Origin: Sphingomonas sp. IC-56
GTDB lineage: Bacteria > Pseudomonadota > Alphaproteobacteria > Sphingomonadales > Sphingomonadaceae
Length of the DNA stretch: 64,000 nucleotides
Direction of reading: 5' to 3'
Assembly (NCBI RefSeq): GCF_021043375.1
Contig: NZ_JAJNDV010000005.1
Location: 1 to 64,000, forward strand
Shown here: positions 44,996 through 53,305 of the stretch, one piece after another
Layout: the number at the start of each line of letters is the position of its first letter
Numbering within the stretch: position 1 is the stretch's first letter
Notes under the pieces: model-generated
The model's input: the letters and a program-made list of their open reading frames with translations, nothing else
What the model was told of the DNA's origin: nothing
Databases searched by the model: none
Translations under genes and position numbers: made by a program

Positions 44996-47074
44996 TCAGC
45001 GGGCGATGTAGAGCCCGGCGGCGGGTGCGGCCGTGGCGCGGCGCGGCTTTGGTTCGGGGCGGCCGATAAGATAGCCCTGGATCTGGTCGCAGCCCCACAG
45101 CTTGAGTTCGGCCAACTGAACTGGCGTTTCCACGCCTTCGGCCACGACCTTCAGGCCCAGGCTCTTGCCCAGCGCGATGGTGGTCTTGACGATCATCGCG
45201 GAGGATTCGTGATCGTGCAGTTCGGCGATGAAGCTGCGGTCGATCTTCAGCTTGTCGAAGTTGAAGTCCTTCAGGTTGCTGAGCGTCGAATGGCCGGTGC
45301 CGAAATCGTCCATGACGATCCGCGCGCCCTCGGCCTGCAAGATCCGGAATGCTTGCAGCACTTCGCCACGCTGGACCCCGACGGCCATGGCGTTCTCGGT
45401 AACTTCGAATTCCAGGCGGCTGGTGGCGACACCGTGTCGCCGCGCGCGGCTGAGCACTGACTGTGCAAAGCCCGGGGTACGGAACTGGATCGGCGACAGG
45501 TTGAGCGAGAGCGACAACGATTCGTCCCACCCTGCCGCGGCGGCAAAGGCCTGGTCGGCGAGCCAGAGCCCGATCTCTTCGATCAGTCCAGAGCGTTCGG
45601 CCACGGGGATGAACAGGTCGGGCGCCACGTCGCCAAGCTCTGGATGGTTCCAGCGTGCGAACGCCTCATAGCCGATGATCGCCAGCGTGGCGGCATCGGC
45701 AATCGGCTGGAACACCAGGTGCAGCTGATGCTGCGCGACGGCGTGCTGAAGGTCGCGAGCAAGGCGGGCGCGCAGCCTTTCGCGCTCGCGCAGGGTGGCG
45801 TCGAACAGGCGCGCGCGGTTGCGGCCATCGGCCTTTGCCCCATACAAAGCGAGATCGGCGGCGTTGTGCAGTTCCTCGCGGCCAAGATCGCCGGCGGCAA
45901 TGGCCATGCCGATGCTCATCCGGATTTCGATCGGCTCGCGCGCCGTGGCGGCGGCGCACTCCAGCACTTGCTTTGCCAGCGCCTCGGCGGCGGCAGGCTG
46001 CACGGCACCGATCTGGAGAATGGCAAATTCGTCGCCGCCCAGCCGGGCGACCAGATCATCCGGCCCGGCACAGGCTTGTAGGATTTCGGCGGCGCGGCGC
46101 AGCGCCCGATCGCCACCGGCATGCCCGTGGCGGTCGTTGATCGCCTTGAAATCGTCCATGTCGATGGCGAGCAGGCCAAGCGTGACGCCGGTGGCGCGGC
46201 TATGCGCGAGTTCCCTGGCCAGCCGGTCCTCGAACTGCAGCCGGTTTGCGAGGCCGGTCAGGACATCATGGCGGGCGAGATAATCGGCCCGGCGTTCGGC
46301 AACGCGGCGTTCCACCACCGCACCATGATATTCGGCAAGGCCGCGCGACAGATCGCCTAGTTCATCGTCGCGCGTCAGACCCGGCAAATGGGCGCTTGGC
46401 GCGTCCGCGTCGAAGTTGCGCAGGCGGGTGGCGATGGCGGCGATCGGCGACAAAAGCTGGGTGCGCAGCCAGGTGGCCATTGCCGTCACGATCAGAACGA
46501 TCAGTAGCCCGCCAACCAGCATGCGCAGGATGTTGCGATTGCTTTGTTCCGAATTCGCATGCACCGCCACGCCGATCGCGCGGGCAAGCGCTTCGCGTTC
46601 GGCGAACTGCGTGGTTTCGAGCCGCCTTAGCGCCGCGACATAGTTCGGCACCGCCTGCTGAATGCGCGGCGGATCGCTTTGCGCCACGGCAGCCAGCTGC
46701 CGCGACGCGCGCACCCAGGCTTGTGCCGCCTGGCGCGTTGCCACGGACTCCCGCGCGGTGACGTGGGGTGCGTGATCGCGCGCGGTGAGCGTTGCGAAGG
46801 TGTCGAGCCGGCGGGACAGGTCCGCCCATTTGGCGTGGGGTACCACCACGCCCTGTTCGCGGCGGCGGGCGAGGGCAACCAGGTCAATGCGCAGGTCCTG
46901 CTGGAGAAGCTCGCGGCCATCGTCGCGCAGCAGCGCCTGGCTCAGTGCCTCGACGCGCGTATTCGCGACGTGAATGCCGTGTCCGACATTCAGCCCCGCC
47001 AAAAGCAACAGAAAGGAAACGCCAACCAGCGCCGCGCACGCAAGCGAGACACGATTGGCAATCGACAGTCGCAC
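44996..47074 (-). CDS. GGDEF/EAL signalling protein with N-terminal membrane segment
   Basis: A 692-residue cyclic-di-GMP protein. Residues 8-32 form a membrane anchor, followed by a periplasmic region to a second hydrophobic segment near 175-195 and a HAMP-like stretch. The GGDEF domain has the intact motif LGGDEFAIL (near 350). The EAL domain (about 445-690) has EAF instead of EAL (YEAFARWNHPEL, near 468), while EVTENAM, DDFGTGHSTLSNL and FDKLKIDRSFI are retained, and VVAEGVET is present. The GTG at 47074 has GGGAG six nt before it. Both synthesis and hydrolysis are possible. Confidence 0.9.
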   Translation of the reverse strand: MRLSIANRVSLACAALVGVSFLLLLAGLNVGHGIHVANTRVEALSQALLRDDGRELLQQDLRIDLVALARRREQGVVVPHAKWADLSRRLDTFATLTARDHAPHVTARESVATRQAAQAWVRASRQLAAVAQSDPPRIQQAVPNYVAALRRLETTQFAEREALARAIGVAVHANSEQSNRNILRMLVGGLLIVLIVTAMATWLRTQLLSPIAAIATRLRNFDADAPSAHLPGLTRDDELGDLSRGLAEYHGAVVERRVAERRADYLARHDVLTGLANRLQFEDRLARELAHSRATGVTLGLLAIDMDDFKAINDRHGHAGGDRALRRAAEILQACAGPDDLVARLGGDEFAILQIGAVQPAAAEALAKQVLECAAATAREPIEIRMSIGMAIAAGDLGREELHNAADLALYGAKADGRNRARLFDATLRERERLRARLARDLQHAVAQHQLHLVFQPIADAATLAIIGYEAFARWNHPELGDVAPDLFIPVAERSGLIEEIGLWLADQAFAAAAGWDESLSLSLNLSPIQFRTPGFAQSVLSRARRHGVATSRLEFEVTENAMAVGVQRGEVLQAFRILQAEGARIVMDDFGTGHSTLSNLKDFNFDKLKIDRSFIAELHDHESSAMIVKTTIALGKSLGLKVVAEGVETPVQLAELKLWGCDQIQGYLIGRPEPKPRRATAAPAAGLYIAR

Positions 47075-47138
47075 CGGCACCTCCCGTGCGCGGTTTACGA
47101 CCCAAACCGTTACTGCAATGTTAGTGTCACATCCGCGA

Positions 47139-47957
47139 TCAGGCGACGCCGAACGGTACGACGCGATTCCGCTCCACATGGCCGATTTCCGCGCGGCCGA
47201 GGTAGGGGACGCGCATTTCCGCGCACCAGCGCACGATCATCTGTTCGGGGCTTTCGGCGAATTCGGGCGTGTTGGGAATGACGTCGCTGACCACGCCCAG
47301 GCGGACCCCGGCAATGCCCTTCAACTGGGTGGCGTGTGCCATTTGCGACAGCATGCGATCGATGCGGTAGAGCGGCTCGCCGACTTCCTCGATCATCAGC
47401 ACATGATCGGTTAGATCGGGCAGCCAGGGCGTGCCGATCATCGCGCAGAGGATGGCGAGATTGAAGGCAACCGCCGGCCGGCCGTCGGCAAGGCTGGGTT
47501 CGAGCGCGCGGCGATCGCGCTCGATCATCCAGCCCAGCGCCCAGCCGGTGGATTCGCCCGGGTCGTTCATCCCCAGGCTGCTCGCCATCGGGCCGTGGCA
47601 CACCTTGCCGATGCGCCGGGCGTAGAGGGCGCCCAGCAGGAAGCCCATGTCGGAAAAGCCCATGTACGTCTTGTGGTTGGCCGCGGGCCCGAGCCGGGGC
47701 ATGACGCGGGTGAGGATGCGGTTCGAGCCATAGCCGCCGCGCGCGAACCAGATCGCGTCGAAGCTCGCGTCATTGGCGAATTCGAGGAAAGCGTCGGCCC
47801 GCACGTCGTCGGAGCCGGCGAAATGGCCCTCCTCCAGATAACATTGCGGGTGGAAGACGATTTCATGCGCGGGGTAGGTGAGCGCCATCAGCGCGGCCAT
47901 GCGGGCCGATCCCTCGTGCCGGATCGATCGTGCCGGTGCCACCACTCCGATGCGCAT
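47139..47957 (-). CDS. LD-carboxypeptidase (peptidase S66)
   Basis: A 272-residue S66 murein LD-carboxypeptidase, which removes D-Ala from the tetrapeptide of muropeptides to give the tripeptide. The triad is seen as S102 in GFSDMGFLLG, the Glu in EEVGEPLYRIDRML (E191 or E194) and H260 in AEIGHVERNRVVPFG. ARGGYGSNRIL is the family loop. There is no signal peptide, so it acts in the cytoplasm, as LdcA does in peptidoglycan recycling. Divergent from the Mpl-like ligase, 37 nt between starts. Confidence 0.9.
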   Translation of the reverse strand: MRIGVVAPARSIRHEGSARMAALMALTYPAHEIVFHPQCYLEEGHFAGSDDVRADAFLEFANDASFDAIWFARGGYGSNRILTRVMPRLGPAANHKTYMGFSDMGFLLGALYARRIGKVCHGPMASSLGMNDPGESTGWALGWMIERDRRALEPSLADGRPAVAFNLAILCAMIGTPWLPDLTDHVLMIEEVGEPLYRIDRMLSQMAHATQLKGIAGVRLGVVSDVIPNTPEFAESPEQMIVRWCAEMRVPYLGRAEIGHVERNRVVPFGVA

Positions 47958-47994
47958 GCTTGCCCCTTTCTGCCCGAGCCGATAGCGCGGAGCC

Positions 47995-49398
47995 ATGCAG
48001 CACGGCAAACCTTACTTCTTCGTCGGCATCGGCGGTTCGGGCATGATGCCGCTGGCGATGATCCTGGCCGGCCAGGGCGCGAGCGTCGCGGGATCGGACC
48101 GCAGCCTGGATTCCGGGCGGCTGCCGGCCAAGTTCGACGATCTGCGCGCCAAGGGCGTGGCGCTGTTCCCGCAGGATGGCAGCGGCATCAGCTCGGCCGA
48201 GCAGGTGGTGGTGGCCTCGGCCGCGATCGAGGCGAGCGTGCCCGACATGGTGGCGGCGCAGCGTCTGGGCGCGCAGCGGATGACGCGGCCGCAGTTGTTG
48301 TCGGCGCTGTTCAACGCCGCGCCCTTGTCGATCGGGGTGGCGGGGACCAGCGGCAAGTCGACGGTGACCGGGATGATCGGCTGGATCCTGCACGCATGCG
48401 GGCGCGATCCCACGGTGATGAACGGCGCGGTGATGAAGAACTTCGCCAGCCCCGACGCGCCGTTCGCCAGCGCACTGGTGGGGCAGGGCGACGTGTTCGT
48501 CAGCGAAGTGGACGAAAGCGACGGCTCGATCGCGCTGTATTCGCCGCGCATCGCAGTGCTCAACAATGTCAGCCTCGACCATATGCCGATGGACAAGCTG
48601 ATCGAACTGTTCGGCGGCTTCATCGCCAAGGCGGGCACGGCGGTGGTCAACCTGGACAATGCCGAGGGCGCGGCGCTGGCGATGACGCTGCCGGCCGGGC
48701 GGGTGACGAGCTTTGCGATCGAGGGCGAGGCGGACCTGGTGGCGCGCAATTTGGCGCCGACGCCGTTCGGGATTGCCTTCGACCTGGCCGAACGCGGCGG
48801 GGCGGTGCTGCGCGTGACGTTGCAGGTGCCCGGGCGGCACAATGTCGCCAATGCGCTGGCGGCGATCGGCGCGGCGCTGGCGGCGGGGGTTTCGCTGGTT
48901 GAGGCGGCGCGGGCTATCGAGGGGTTCGCGGGTTTGAAGCGCCGCTTCGAGCTGGTGGGCGAGGGCGGCGGCGTCGCGGTGATCGACGATTTCGGGCACA
49001 ATCCCGACAAGATCGCCGCGACGCTGGATACGCTGCACGCCTTTCCGGGACGCTTGCTGCTGCTGTTCCAGCCGCATGGCTATGGGCCATTGAAGGTGAT
49101 GCGCAGCGAACTGGTGGCGATGTTCGCGGACAAGCTGGGGGCGGACGACCTGCTGGTGCTGCCCGACCCGGTCTATCAGGGCGGCACGGTGTCGCGCGAA
49201 GTAACCAGCGCCGACATCGTCGCGGATGTGGCTGCCACCGGGCGGCAGGCGATGCACGTGCCCGCGCGGGAGGCGGCGGCGGCGCATCTGGTGGCGCAGG
49301 CGCGGCCGGGCGACCGCATCGTGGTGATGGGCGCGCGCGACGATACGCTCAGCCAGCTCGCGGCGGACATGGTGGCGCAGCTGCGCGGGGCGGAGTAG
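47995..49398 (+). CDS. Mur ligase family protein, Mpl-like
   Basis: A 467-residue three-domain Mur ligase. The N-terminal nucleotide-binding domain starts [20 protein letters not shown]. The ATP-binding P-loop is GTSGKST (117-123). The central domain has [20 protein letters not shown] and the C-terminal domain [17 protein letters not shown]. It resembles MurC/Mpl but has the shorter P-loop variant GTSGKST rather than GTHGKTTT. With the divergent LD-carboxypeptidase, ligation of recycled tripeptide to UDP-MurNAc (Mpl) is the most sensible proposal. Which MurC-type reaction it performs is not proven. Confidence 0.8.
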   Translation: MQHGKPYFFVGIGGSGMMPLAMILAGQGASVAGSDRSLDSGRLPAKFDDLRAKGVALFPQDGSGISSAEQVVVASAAIEASVPDMVAAQRLGAQRMTRPQLLSALFNAAPLSIGVAGTSGKSTVTGMIGWILHACGRDPTVMNGAVMKNFASPDAPFASALVGQGDVFVSEVDESDGSIALYSPRIAVLNNVSLDHMPMDKLIELFGGFIAKAGTAVVNLDNAEGAALAMTLPAGRVTSFAIEGEADLVARNLAPTPFGIAFDLAERGGAVLRVTLQVPGRHNVANALAAIGAALAAGVSLVEAARAIEGFAGLKRRFELVGEGGGVAVIDDFGHNPDKIAATLDTLHAFPGRLLLLFQPHGYGPLKVMRSELVAMFADKLGADDLLVLPDPVYQGGTVSREVTSADIVADVAATGRQAMHVPAREAAAAHLVAQARPGDRIVVMGARDDTLSQLAADMVAQLRGAE

Positions 49399-49423
49399 CT
49401 GCCGAAAATCGTGTAAAGCACAG

Positions 49424-49481
49424 TTGACATGGAAAGCGTGCTTGACGTAAAGCTCCCTTGACTGAAGAACAAGGGAGCTTT
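49424..49481 (+). promoter_or_regulatory. Three TTGAC repeats and a hairpin covering the ribosome-binding site
   Basis: TTGACA (49424-49429), TTGACG (49442-49447) and TTGACT (49458-49463) recur at 18- and 16-nt spacing. A perfect 12-bp inverted repeat, AAAGCTCCCTTG (49449-49460) and CAAGGGAGCTTT (49470-49481), with a 9-nt loop, contains the Shine-Dalgarno AAGGGAG for the ATG at 49484. The first TTGACA may be a -35. The downstream HTH protein is the likely binder. Confidence 0.55.
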
Positions 49482-49483
49482 CT

Positions 49484-49906
49484 ATGCGGATGAACACTGC
49501 TGCGGGCCGTCGCTATCTTCGCCGGTTCTGGCCGACGATCATCTCCTATGTGGTCGTGCTGTTCGGCTGCATCTGGGCGTTGCGGCATTGGCACCCGACC
49601 GGCGCGGCGCTGGTGGTGCTGTCGGTCCTGCCTGCCCTGCCGATCATCGCCATGATCGGCGTGATGGGCCTGTACCTCCTCGAGGAAACCGACGAGTTCC
49701 TGCGCCAGCGCATCGCGACTTCCATGCTGGTGGGTACCGGCGTGCTGCTGGCGGCGGTGACCATCTATGCCTTTCTGACCAATGGCGGGGCGATCGAGGC
49801 CGACGCCGACGTGCTGATGATGGGCTTTCCGCTGTGGTGCGCGGCATGGGGTGCCGCCCAGTGCGTGATGAGCTGGCGCGACCGGATCGCAGGTGGGGAG
49901 GCATGA
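49484..49906 (+). CDS. Four-helix membrane protein of unknown function
   Basis: A 140-residue membrane protein with four hydrophobic segments, e.g. SYVVVLFGCIWALRHW (near 20-36), AALVVLSVLPALPIIAMIG (45-63), VGTGVLLAAVTIYAFL (86-102) and a last one near 112-126. LLEETDEFLRQRI is a conserved-looking cytoplasmic loop. Its stop overlaps the HTH gene as ATGA, a known pairing of small membrane protein with XRE-type regulator. No assigned function. Confidence 0.8.
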   Translation: MRMNTAAGRRYLRRFWPTIISYVVVLFGCIWALRHWHPTGAALVVLSVLPALPIIAMIGVMGLYLLEETDEFLRQRIATSMLVGTGVLLAAVTIYAFLTNGGAIEADADVLMMGFPLWCAAWGAAQCVMSWRDRIAGGEA

Positions 49907-50112
49907 AGAACCGCCTGCGCGTGCTGCGCGCCGAGCGCGCCTGGAGCCAGCAGGACCTGGCAACCGCGCTGGAGGTCTCGCGCCAGAGCGTGAACGCCAT
50001 CGAGACCGGGCGGTACGATCCCTCGCTGCCACTCGCCTTCAAGATCGCCGACCTGTTCGAAATGACGATCGAGGACATCTTCACCAATCCCGCCAAGGAG
50101 CAGGACCAATGA
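49903..50112 (+). CDS. XRE-family helix-turn-helix regulator, 69 aa
   Basis: A 69-residue regulator consisting only of a Cro/CI-type HTH: RLRVLRAERAWSQQDLATAL, then EVSRQSVNAIETGRYDPSLP. The DNA-recognition helix is SRQSVNAIE. It overlaps both neighbours by 4 nt (ATGA at each side), so membrane protein, regulator and hydrolase are one operon. It probably autoregulates through the TTGAC repeats upstream. Confidence 0.9.
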   Translation: MKNRLRVLRAERAWSQQDLATALEVSRQSVNAIETGRYDPSLPLAFKIADLFEMTIEDIFTNPAKEQDQ

Positions 50113-51056
50113 TCCGCCGCCTTCGTGCCATCGCGTGCTGCAACCGCAGCCGGCTGCCGCTCTTCGCCATTCTGGTCGCGCTCTGGGCGGCGAGCGGTTC
50201 GCCCGGCTTTGCGGCGCCTGCCGTGTCGCAGGGCGTCACCGCGCCGGCCGGGTTGGTCCAGATGGACCACATCTCCGTCCAGATCGTGGGCAAGGGCAGT
50301 CCGGTGATCCTGATCCCTGGCCTGTCCACACCGCGCGCAGTGTGGGAGGGCGTGACTCCGGAGCTTGCGCGCAAGCACGCGGTGTATCTTGTCCAGCTGA
50401 ATGGCTTTGGCGGCGAGGATCCCCGGGCCAATCTGAAGCCCGGCATCCTGCCAGGCGCGGTTGCCGATCTTCACCGGCTGGTCGCCACCCATAAGCTGAA
50501 GAACGCCGCGGTGGTGGGCCATTCGCTGGGCGGGCTGCTCGGCATGTTGCTTGCCCGCGATCACCCCGGGGATGTCCGGCGGCTGCTGGTTGTCGACGCG
50601 CTGCCATGGTTCGGGACGGTGTTCGCGCCCGGCTTTGACTTCGCCAATGCAGAACCCATGGCCGCGCGTATGCGCGAGCAGATGGTGTCGCTCCATGGCG
50701 TGATCCCAGCCTCCATGGCCGAGGCAGTGGGCATGCGCAACGCGCTGAAGCCCGCGTCGCGCGCCCAGGTGGGGGCGTGGTCCCTAGCGGCGGACATGCG
50801 CGTGTCGGGACAGGCAATCTATGAGGACCTGCTTACCAACCTGGGCCCCGACCTGCCGCGGATCGCCACCCCGATCACCGTGCTGGTGCCATGGAGCCAA
50901 CAGGGCGGCGGGGAAGCCGTGCTGGACGTTTACAGGAAGGAATATGCCGGTGCGTCGCACGCGCGCTTCGTTGGCATTGGCGACAGCGGCCACTTCGTCA
51001 TGCTCGACCAGCCCGACGCGTTCGCCAAGGCGCTGAGCCTGTTCCTGAACGGATGA
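50109..51056 (+). CDS. Secreted alpha/beta hydrolase
   Basis: A 315-residue hydrolase with a signal peptide ending near residue 36 (SGSPGFAAP). The nucleophile is the Ser in VVGHSLGGLLG, the catalytic His is in GIGDSGHFVMLDQP, and VILIPGLSTPRAVWEG is the oxyanion-hole strand. The natural substrate is unknown; small ester or acyl groups are likely. The ATG overlaps the HTH stop. The last codons are followed at once by an oligo-A run and hairpin. Confidence 0.85.
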   Translation: MIRRLRAIACCNRSRLPLFAILVALWAASGSPGFAAPAVSQGVTAPAGLVQMDHISVQIVGKGSPVILIPGLSTPRAVWEGVTPELARKHAVYLVQLNGFGGEDPRANLKPGILPGAVADLHRLVATHKLKNAAVVGHSLGGLLGMLLARDHPGDVRRLLVVDALPWFGTVFAPGFDFANAEPMAARMREQMVSLHGVIPASMAEAVGMRNALKPASRAQVGAWSLAADMRVSGQAIYEDLLTNLGPDLPRIATPITVLVPWSQQGGGEAVLDVYRKEYAGASHARFVGIGDSGHFVMLDQPDAFAKALSLFLNG

Positions 51057-51085
51057 AAAAAAAGGCCCGGGAGTGATCCCGGGCC
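51056..51085 (-). terminator. Intrinsic terminator for the DUF2171 gene
   Basis: GGCCCGGG (51064-51071) and CCCGGGCC (51078-51085) form a perfect 8-bp stem with a 6-nt loop, followed on the minus strand by eight U residues. It lies 26 nt after the stop of the minus-strand gene and also immediately after the convergent hydrolase stop. Confidence 0.85.
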
Positions 51086-51111
51086 AGTTTGCTCACCCTT
51101 GGGTCCGGCGC

Positions 51112-52161
51112 TTAATAAGTGCCGGAGAAGCTGCGGTTCAGATTGCCGCCCGAGCGCCAGTTCTGCGTGTCGTTGCCGCCCTTGTCGTCGGAACCGTCGC
51201 CGAACATCGCGCCCGATTGTTCCTCGTCCTTCCAGTGGGCCTTGGCCTCGTCCGCGGTCTTGCGCAGCGTGACCTTGTCATCAACGGTCTGGACCCAGCG
51301 CGAGGGGATCGAGTGGTGATGGCCACCGGCTGCCGCGTCGCTCTTGGTCAGGATGATGCGGTCGCCGCGCACCTTGTCCACGGTGCCGACATGCACGCCG
51401 TCGGACCCGACCACGTCCATATGTTCGGTCACGCGGGACAGCGAGTCGCGCTGGCCCTGGCGCTCGCTGCGCCAGTTGGAGAATTCGTTGTGGAAACGCT
51501 GGGCGTTCTCCTGGCGGTACTCGTCATAATCGCGGTCGAGCTCGGCGATGCGCTGGCGGCGCCACTGGTGGTAATGGTCATCGCCCTTGCTGCGATCGGC
51601 CCAGCGCTCATGGTTGCCCTGGTGCTCGTCATAGCGCTGATCGCGCTCGCGGCGGCGCTCGGCCTCCTCGTCGCCGAACCAGGAGCGGACCTCGTCGCCG
51701 GCGCGTTCGAAGAAGCCGCGGTCGCGCTCATCGCGCCCTTGATGCTGGCTCTGCTGGCGGTATCCCTGCTGGCGATCATAGTCGCGCGGATGGCCGCGGA
51801 ACTCGCCGCCGCCCCGGTGCACGGCGCCTGCGCCATAGCTGGAGCGGTCATAACCGCGCCCCTCGCCATAGCCGCTGCTGTAGCCGCCGGCATAATGGTC
51901 ATCACCATGGCTGGAATGTTCGCCGCCACCCCAGTCGCGGGTCTGGCCGCCATAGCCGGAGCGTTCGTTCCAGCGGCTGTCATCGCGGTAGCTGTCGCGG
52001 TTCTCGCCACGGCCATAGCCGCCGCGCTCGCGCCCCTGGTCGCCGCGCATGCCGGCCGCTGCATAGTCGCGCGCGCTGGAATAGGTGTAGTCGCGGCCCG
52101 AGCCGTAATCCCGGCCCTGGTCAGAGCCGCTGCGGCCATAACGATTGTTGCGATCGTCCAT
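51112..52161 (-). CDS. DUF2171 protein with long RDY/Gly-rich region
   Basis: A 349-residue protein. Residues 1-150 are low-complexity, rich in Arg, Asp, Tyr and Gly, and probably disordered. The middle has RSWFGDEEAERRRERDQRYD (the SWFG motif found in sphingomonad proteins). The C-terminal domain, from HMDVVGSDGVHVGTVDKVRG to about TLRKTADEAKAHW, is DUF2171, a PRC-barrel-like fold. The family is often stress-linked, but its function is not known. GGAGAG precedes ATG 52161. An intrinsic terminator follows. Confidence 0.88.
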   Translation of the reverse strand: MDDRNNRYGRSGSDQGRDYGSGRDYTYSSARDYAAAGMRGDQGRERGGYGRGENRDSYRDDSRWNERSGYGGQTRDWGGGEHSSHGDDHYAGGYSSGYGEGRGYDRSSYGAGAVHRGGGEFRGHPRDYDRQQGYRQQSQHQGRDERDRGFFERAGDEVRSWFGDEEAERRRERDQRYDEHQGNHERWADRSKGDDHYHQWRRQRIAELDRDYDEYRQENAQRFHNEFSNWRSERQGQRDSLSRVTEHMDVVGSDGVHVGTVDKVRGDRIILTKSDAAAGGHHHSIPSRWVQTVDDKVTLRKTADEAKAHWKDEEQSGAMFGDGSDDKGGNDTQNWRSGGNLNRSFSGTY

Positions 52162-52315
52162 TTCCGTCTCTCCTGCTTTTGGGGGCAGGGGCGCAGACCG
52201 CGCAGAACGCAGCCCGGCGCGCCTTCCAAAAGGTTCAGCGATTGGGAAGGAACGGGGTTCCGCAGACGGCTCAAGTCCGCCGCGCGCACGCTTCCATCCG
52301 TCGAACCATGCGATG

Positions 52316-52342
52316 TTGCATTGGTTTTCGAGCAAAGCTAAT
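52316..52342 (+). promoter_or_regulatory. Weak candidate promoter for tRNA-Ala
   Basis: TTGCAT (52316-52321) and GCTAAT (52337-52342) are 15 bp apart, ending 35 nt before the tRNA. Spacing is short, so this is tentative. Confidence 0.25.
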
Positions 52343-52377
52343 GAAAGCGCCTCCCGGATTTTTCGGGGACCGGCGGC

Positions 52378-52453
52378 GGGGCTGTAGCTCAGATGGGAGA
52401 GCGCTGCAATCGCACTGCAGAGGTCAGGGGTTCGATTCCCCTCAGCTCCACCA
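52378..52453 (+). tRNA. tRNA-Ala (anticodon CGC)
   Basis: A 76-nt cloverleaf: 7-bp acceptor stem GGGGCTG/CAGCTCC with the alanine identity pair G3:U70, D-stem GCTC/GAGC, anticodon stem CTGCA/TGCAG with loop ATCGCAC (anticodon CGC, reading GCG), T-stem AGGGG/CCCCT with TTCGATT, then A and an encoded CCA. GCG is a frequent codon in this genome, so the tRNA fits its use. Confidence 0.95.
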
Positions 52454-52582
52454 GTCGCCTGATTTCCTTGCCAAATGTCGCTGGCAGTCTCCGCGATAGC
52501 AGGGCGCGCTGATTGCTGCGGTTTTCGGCAGGCAAGGGAAATTAGGGAAGTAATGCGTACCTAATTCGAGTATCAGTACCTC

Positions 52583-53305
52583 ATGGTTACCGTTACCCAG
52601 AACCCCGACAGTTCCGCCACGCTGCTGGTGGTGGACGACGACCGCGACATCCGGATGCTGCTGGCCAACAGCCTGGGCGGGCGCGGCTATCGCGTCGAAA
52701 CGGCGTCGAACACGCGCGACATGGACGAGATCCTGGCGAGCACGCCCGTCGACCTGGTGATCCTGGACGTGATGATGCCGGGCGAGGACGGGCTGTCCGC
52801 GTGCCGCCGCATCGCCCGCGCCGATGGCCCTGAGATCATCATGCTGAGCGCGCTGGGCGAGGAGACCGACCGCATCCTGGGGCTGGAGGGTGGTGCGGGG
52901 CATTACCTGTCCAAGCCGTGCAGCCCGCGCGAGATCCTGGCGACCGTGCGCGCGGCGTTGCGGCGGCGGGGCACCGCGGCGCCGGCCAGCAACGAAGTCT
53001 ATGTGTTCGAAGGCTGGCGCATCGACCTGGGCAGCCACGAATTGTTCGATCCGCATGGCGTGCTGGTCGGGCTGACCGATGGCGAGTTCGCGGTGTTGCG
53101 CGTGTTTATCGAGCGCCCGCGCCGCGTGCTGTCGCGCGAAGTGCTGTTGCAGGCCGCGCGCGGCCCCGACACCGACGCCTATGACCGGGCGATCGACGTT
53201 CAGGTCAGCCGCCTGCGGCGCAAGCTGCGCGCGGGTGGTGACGACATCATCCGCACTGTGCGCAACGAAGGCTATCTGTTCGTCCCGCGCGTGTCGCGCC
53301 TGTGA
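52583..53305 (+). CDS. OmpR-family response regulator
   Basis: A 240-residue regulator. The receiver domain (1-125) has the acidic pocket VVDDDRDIRML, phospho-acceptor D62 in LVILDVMMPGEDG and YLSKPCSPRE. The C-terminal winged helix (about 135-235) has LTDGEFAVLRVFIERPRRVL and VDVQ-type DRAIDVQVSRLRRKLRAGG. It overlaps the kinase gene as GTGA (4 nt) and forms a two-component pair with it. The signal is not evident. Confidence 0.95.
   Translation: MVTVTQNPDSSATLLVVDDDRDIRMLLANSLGGRGYRVETASNTRDMDEILASTPVDLVILDVMMPGEDGLSACRRIARADGPEIIMLSALGEETDRILGLEGGAGHYLSKPCSPREILATVRAALRRRGTAAPASNEVYVFEGWRIDLGSHELFDPHGVLVGLTDGEFAVLRVFIERPRRVLSREVLLQAARGPDTDAYDRAIDVQVSRLRRKLRAGGDDIIRTVRNEGYLFVPRVSRL

Noticed and set aside
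47863..49497. 544-codon minus-strand frame opposite the Mur ligase
   Set aside because: Antisense shadow; it also contradicts the clear ligase domains.
49484..50112. Membrane protein and HTH as a toxin-antitoxin pair
   Set aside because: No toxin domain is recognisable, the membrane protein has four helices with a normal composition, and the third gene is a hydrolase; regulation of an envelope operon fits better.
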